DNA from: a virus
IMG/VR virus record: IMGVR_UViG_3300044620_000527
Span: 1-64,000 of that record
Reading direction: 5' to 3' (one strand)
Length of the DNA: 64,000 nt
The notes under the pieces are model-generated. The model ran no database searches, was not told the DNA's origin, and saw nothing but the letters and a program-made list of their open reading frames with translations. A program made the translations under genes and the position numbers. Shown here piece after piece: positions 61,470-64,000 of this stretch; positions within the stretch are counted from its first letter, which is position 1; the number at the start of each line of letters is the position of its first letter.

Positions 61470-62693
61470 ATGGACCCCAAGAAAATTGCAGAAGAAATCG
61501 TAAAAGATTTATTCGATACATATGAACTCGTCGAAGAAAAAGAAGAAATGGACGAGGAAGAAGAAGGCGAAGAAGAAGAAGAAGCCGGTGAGGAAGAAGA
61601 AGGCGAAGAAGAAGAAGCCGGTGAGGAAGAAGAAGCTGGTGAGGAAGAAGAAGGCGAAGAAGAAGCAGAGGACAAGGCTCCAGTTGCTAAAGCAGTTGGT
61701 AATGCCATGAAGGGTTCTGCTACTACATCTGCTGCCGCTTCAATCTCCCTTAAAGGTCAATTACCACAACCAACAAAGGGCAGTGGACATGTTCATGATG
61801 CCTTGGGTGGTGGTGTAAAAGATGCACATGGTGGTGGCGAACAAATCATCCAACCAACTGGTGGAAATGCAGGTGCATTGGCTGCAACCCTCAACATGAA
61901 GCCATCTTTCACTTCCCCACAAGCACCACAAATGACCAGCGAACAATTGGCTTCTGATATTACAGCAATCTTCGGTTCACAAGAACTATCTGAAGATTTT
62001 GTAAAGAACGCCGCTTCAATTTACGAAGCCGCAGTTGCTTCAAAGGTTGAAACAATTGCAGAAGCATTAGTCGAACAATTTGAAGAAAAGTTGGTAGAAG
62101 AAGTAGAAACTGTAAAGTCTGCTTTGGTAGAACAACTTGATAATTATTTGGCTTATGTTGTTCAAGAGTGGGCAAAAGAAAATGCAGTTGCCATTGAAAA
62201 TGGTTTAAGAACTGAAATTGCAGAAGACTTCATCAATGGTTTGAAGAATCTTTTTGCAGAATCTTATGTTGAAATCCCAGAAGAGAAAGTAGATTTGTTT
62301 GCTGAACTTTCAGAAGCAGTCGAAACTCTTGAAGGTAGAATAAACGAAGAGATTGAAAAGAACGTAGTTCTCAATCAAGAAATCAGTTTACTAACTGCTC
62401 AAAGAGTATTTGCTGAAGAAACAAGAGGTTTGACTGTTCTTCAAGCAGAAAAAGCAAGAGAGATTGCAGAAAATCTTGAATACTCTGGAGAAGAAGATTT
62501 CCGCAGTAAAGTAAAGACCTTGGTTGAAGGTGTTGTTTCTGGAAGTAAAAAAGTTGCACCAAAGAATGTTCAAAAAGTAAATGAACAAATTACACTTTTG
62601 GAACAAGCAACTGAAGATGAGCCAGAGCAAGAAACACTCTCTCCACTCATGGAACTTTATTCAAACACAATTAACAGAACACTAAAATCTTAA
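61470..62693 (+). CDS. 22: Major prohead scaffolding core protein gp22
   Basis: The 407-residue protein is longer than T4 gp22 (269). Residues 29-68 are almost only Glu with Gly and Ala spacers. The C-terminal half is a typical gp22 helical scaffold: LSEDFVKNAASIYEAAVASK, YLAYVVQEWAKENAVAIENG, LRTEIAEDFINGLKNLF and LFAELSEAVETLEGRINEEI. The C-terminus is acidic. It is the main scaffold for the prohead and is cleaved by gp21. It lies between gp21 and gp23 as in T4. Confidence 0.95.
   Translation: MDPKKIAEEIVKDLFDTYELVEEKEEMDEEEEGEEEEEAGEEEEGEEEEAGEEEEAGEEEEGEEEAEDKAPVAKAVGNAMKGSATTSAAASISLKGQLPQPTKGSGHVHDALGGGVKDAHGGGEQIIQPTGGNAGALAATLNMKPSFTSPQAPQMTSEQLASDITAIFGSQELSEDFVKNAASIYEAAVASKVETIAEALVEQFEEKLVEEVETVKSALVEQLDNYLAYVVQEWAKENAVAIENGLRTEIAEDFINGLKNLFAESYVEIPEEKVDLFAELSEAVETLEGRINEEIEKNVVLNQEISLLTAQRVFAEETRGLTVLQAEKAREIAENLEYSGEEDFRSKVKTLVEGVVSGSKKVAPKNVQKVNEQITLLEQATEDEPEQETLSPLMELYSNTINRTLKS
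61554..61673 (+). repeat. Glu-rich tandem repeat tract in gp22
   Basis: The coding strand repeats GAAGAAGAAGGC and GAAGCCGGTGAGGAAGAA units, coding for acidic E/G/A repeats (EEEEAGEEEEGEE). Near-exact units suggest length change by slippage. Confidence 0.8.
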
Positions 62694-62710
62694 TTCAAAA
62701 ATTGAGAAAT

Positions 62711-62718
62711 TATAAATA
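62711..62718 (+). promoter_or_regulatory. T4-type late promoter for gp23
   Basis: TATAAATA, exact consensus, lies 18 bases after the gp22 stop and 36 bases before the gp23 ATG (62754), which has AAAGGAG at 62738-62744. A separate strong late promoter fits the high need for capsid protein. Confidence 0.8.
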
Positions 62719-62753
62719 AACTCAGACAAAAAGGTTTAAAGGAGCAAAGAAAA

Positions 62754-64000
62754 ATGGACCCTAATCGTCAAATGATCACAGAATCTGCCCGCAAGAAGTG
62801 GCAACCAATCCTTGAGCACAAGGCATTGCCAGAAATCAAGGACAGTTATAAGAAGACTGTAACAACAATCCTCTTGGAGAACCAAGAGCGCGCCCTCCGC
62901 GAATCATACCAAGGTATTGCCGGTACAGGACTCGGTAACATTGGTGGGTTTGAAGCCGGTGCAACCTCAACAACTGGTACTGGTATCGATTCATTCGATC
63001 CAATCATGATCAGTTTGGTTCGTCGCGCTATGCCAAATTTGATGGCTTACGACATCGCTGGTGTTCAACCAATGAACGGCCCAACCGGCTTGATCTTCGC
63101 AATGAAGACAAAGTATCAAAACGCTGGTACAGGAACAATTGGTGCCCGCGCTGGTAATGCCAGTGAAGCACTGTTCAAGGAAGCCAACACAAGTTGGTCC
63201 GGTGAAACTGGTGCTGCTGGTGACATGGGAGATATCTTCCAAGATGACGCCGGTTCAACCGATGGACGCTTCGAAGCCGGTCGTGGATTTGCCACATCTA
63301 AGGGTGAAAAACTCGGAGATGGTACAAATAACTTTAACGAAATGTCTTTCACAATCGAAAAGACAGCCGTTACAGCCAAGACTCGCGCCCTCAAGGCAGA
63401 GTACACAACAGAACTCGCTCAAGACCTCAAGGCCGTTCACGGACTTGACGCTGAGACAGAGTTGGCTAACATCCTCTCAACTGAAATCATGTTTGAAATC
63501 AACCGCGAGTTGGTTCGTCAAATCTATGATGTCGCTAAGTTGGGTTGCCAACAAGCCGACCTCGCCGGTAAGGCTACAGGTGGTGGTTTGAATGGTGCCG
63601 CAGGTGGTGGTACATATAACCTAGAACTTGACTCCGATGGACGTTGGAGTGCTGAAAAGTTCCGTGGTTTGACCTTCCAAATCGAGCGCGAGTGCAACGT
63701 AGTAGGTGCTGAGACTCGTCGTGGTAAGGGTAACTTTATCATCACAAGTCCAGACGTTGCTGCTGCCCTCAGTATGAGTGGTTTGCTCGACTTCTCTCCA
63801 GCATTCAGTGGTGCTCTTAACACAGACGTTAATGGTAACACCTTCGCTGGTACACTCCACGGTGGACGCATCAAGGTTTACATTGATCCATATTCAATGC
63901 CAACCCACACAGAAACCTTCTCACCAATCAATTTCGTATGCGTAGGATATAAGGGAACAAGTCCATACGACGCTGGTCTCTTCTACTGCCCATACGTTCC
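62754..64000 (+). CDS. 23: Major capsid protein gp23, 3' end cut off by window edge
   Basis: The start MDPNRQMITESARKKWQPIL is followed by the gp23 core: VRRAMPNLMAYDIAGVQPMN, GPTGLIFAMKTKYQ and ALKAEYTTELAQDLKAVHG, then ELANILSTEIMFEINRE and TSPDVAAALSMSG. 415 of an expected 500 or so residues are present. Residues up to about 65 correspond to the propeptide that gp21 removes in T4 (after Glu65); Glu67 is the obvious counterpart, but the flanking motif is not the classical one. Lysine is mostly AAG and arginine CGC/CGT, unlike most of the window, consistent with high expression. Confidence 0.97.
   Translation, partial: MDPNRQMITESARKKWQPILEHKALPEIKDSYKKTVTTILLENQERALRESYQGIAGTGLGNIGGFEAGATSTTGTGIDSFDPIMISLVRRAMPNLMAYDIAGVQPMNGPTGLIFAMKTKYQNAGTGTIGARAGNASEALFKEANTSWSGETGAAGDMGDIFQDDAGSTDGRFEAGRGFATSKGEKLGDGTNNFNEMSFTIEKTAVTAKTRALKAEYTTELAQDLKAVHGLDAETELANILSTEIMFEINRELVRQIYDVAKLGCQQADLAGKATGGGLNGAAGGGTYNLELDSDGRWSAEKFRGLTFQIERECNVVGAETRRGKGNFIITSPDVAAALSMSGLLDFSPAFSGALNTDVNGNTFAGTLHGGRIKVYIDPYSMPTHTETFSPINFVCVGYKGTSPYDAGLFYCPYV

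Noticed and set aside
61463-61708. Ser-rich minus-strand frame and Lys-rich plus-strand frame opposite and within gp22
   Set aside because: Both are out-of-frame readings of the Glu-rich repeat tract.
62754-62960. Exact gp21 cleavage site in gp23
   Set aside because: Glu67 is at the right place but lacks the usual Ile/Leu-x-Glu motif; other Glu residues (27, 42) fit the motif but not the position, so no site is claimed.
1-64000. tRNA genes, CRISPR arrays, insertion sequences, introns or inteins
   Set aside because: No cloverleaf, regular spacer array, transposase, homing endonuclease or interruption of core genes was seen by eye; a tRNA scan was not possible.

Overview
The window is a continuous piece of an AT-rich (by eye about one third G+C) T4-like contractile-tailed phage genome, almost all of it the virion structure and assembly region. 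The calls rest on a near-complete series of T4-type core proteins in recognisable order: gp33 and gp32; then, on the minus strand, gp4, a tube-like protein, gp26, gp51 and a tape-measure candidate; then, on the plus strand, gp48, gp53, gp27, gp5, gp25, gp6, a gp7-like wedge protein, gp8 and tail fibres; then gp13, gp14, gp15, gp16, gp17, gp18, gp19, gp20, gp67, gp21, gp22 and gp23. The style (DUF4815 wedge protein, short gp33, many long fibre genes) resembles marine T4-like phages. Nothing in the window identifies the host; no photosynthesis gene, tRNA, CRISPR array, insertion sequence or integrase was seen.

Layout. 1-3240: a five-gene sugar/small-molecule modification cluster (GNAT acetyltransferase, unknown protein, SAM methyltransferase, DegT aminotransferase, NAD-dependent epimerase). 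3230-4500: gp33 (late transcription co-activator) and gp32 (single-strand DNA binding), the latter behind a near-consensus sigma70 promoter and ended by a clear rho-independent terminator. 4502-8814 (minus strand): head-completion gp4, an unassigned protein, a gp19-fold tube-like protein, gp26, gp51 and the tape-measure candidate. 8845-18807: the baseplate tube cap, hub and wedge genes. 18810-30740: one 3976-residue protein inserted between gp7-like and gp8. 30742-48282: gp8, two DUF4815/gp10-like wedge proteins and very long fibre or adhesin genes. 48279-64000: an early-type gene, then the neck, terminase, sheath, tube, portal, core and capsid genes, with gp23 running off the right edge.

How they fit together. 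sigma70-type promoters precede gp32 and the DUF1617-like gene; TATAAATA late boxes precede gp13, gp67, gp22 and gp23, and related boxes are seen elsewhere. gp33 is expected to help the phage late sigma factor use these. Neck, sheath, tube and portal genes build the tail and its junction with the head; gp67, gp21 and gp22 form the maturation core of the capsid made by gp23.

Most interesting points: (1) the sequence joining gp26 to gp51 has a T TTT TTC slippery heptamer one codon before the gp26 stop, and the conserved-looking start of gp51 has no start codon of its own, which suggests a -1 frameshift like that of other phage tail-assembly chaperones; (2) a perfect 12-bp inverted repeat before gp13 hides its ribosome binding site and carries a TATAAATA late promoter in its loop, so only late-initiated transcripts should be translated; (3) the 3976-residue tail protein combines an SGNH/sialate-esterase-like domain, a pectate-lyase-like beta-helix and an RCC1-like propeller; (4) gp5 is split into an OB-fold protein and a beta-helix spike with no lysozyme domain between them.
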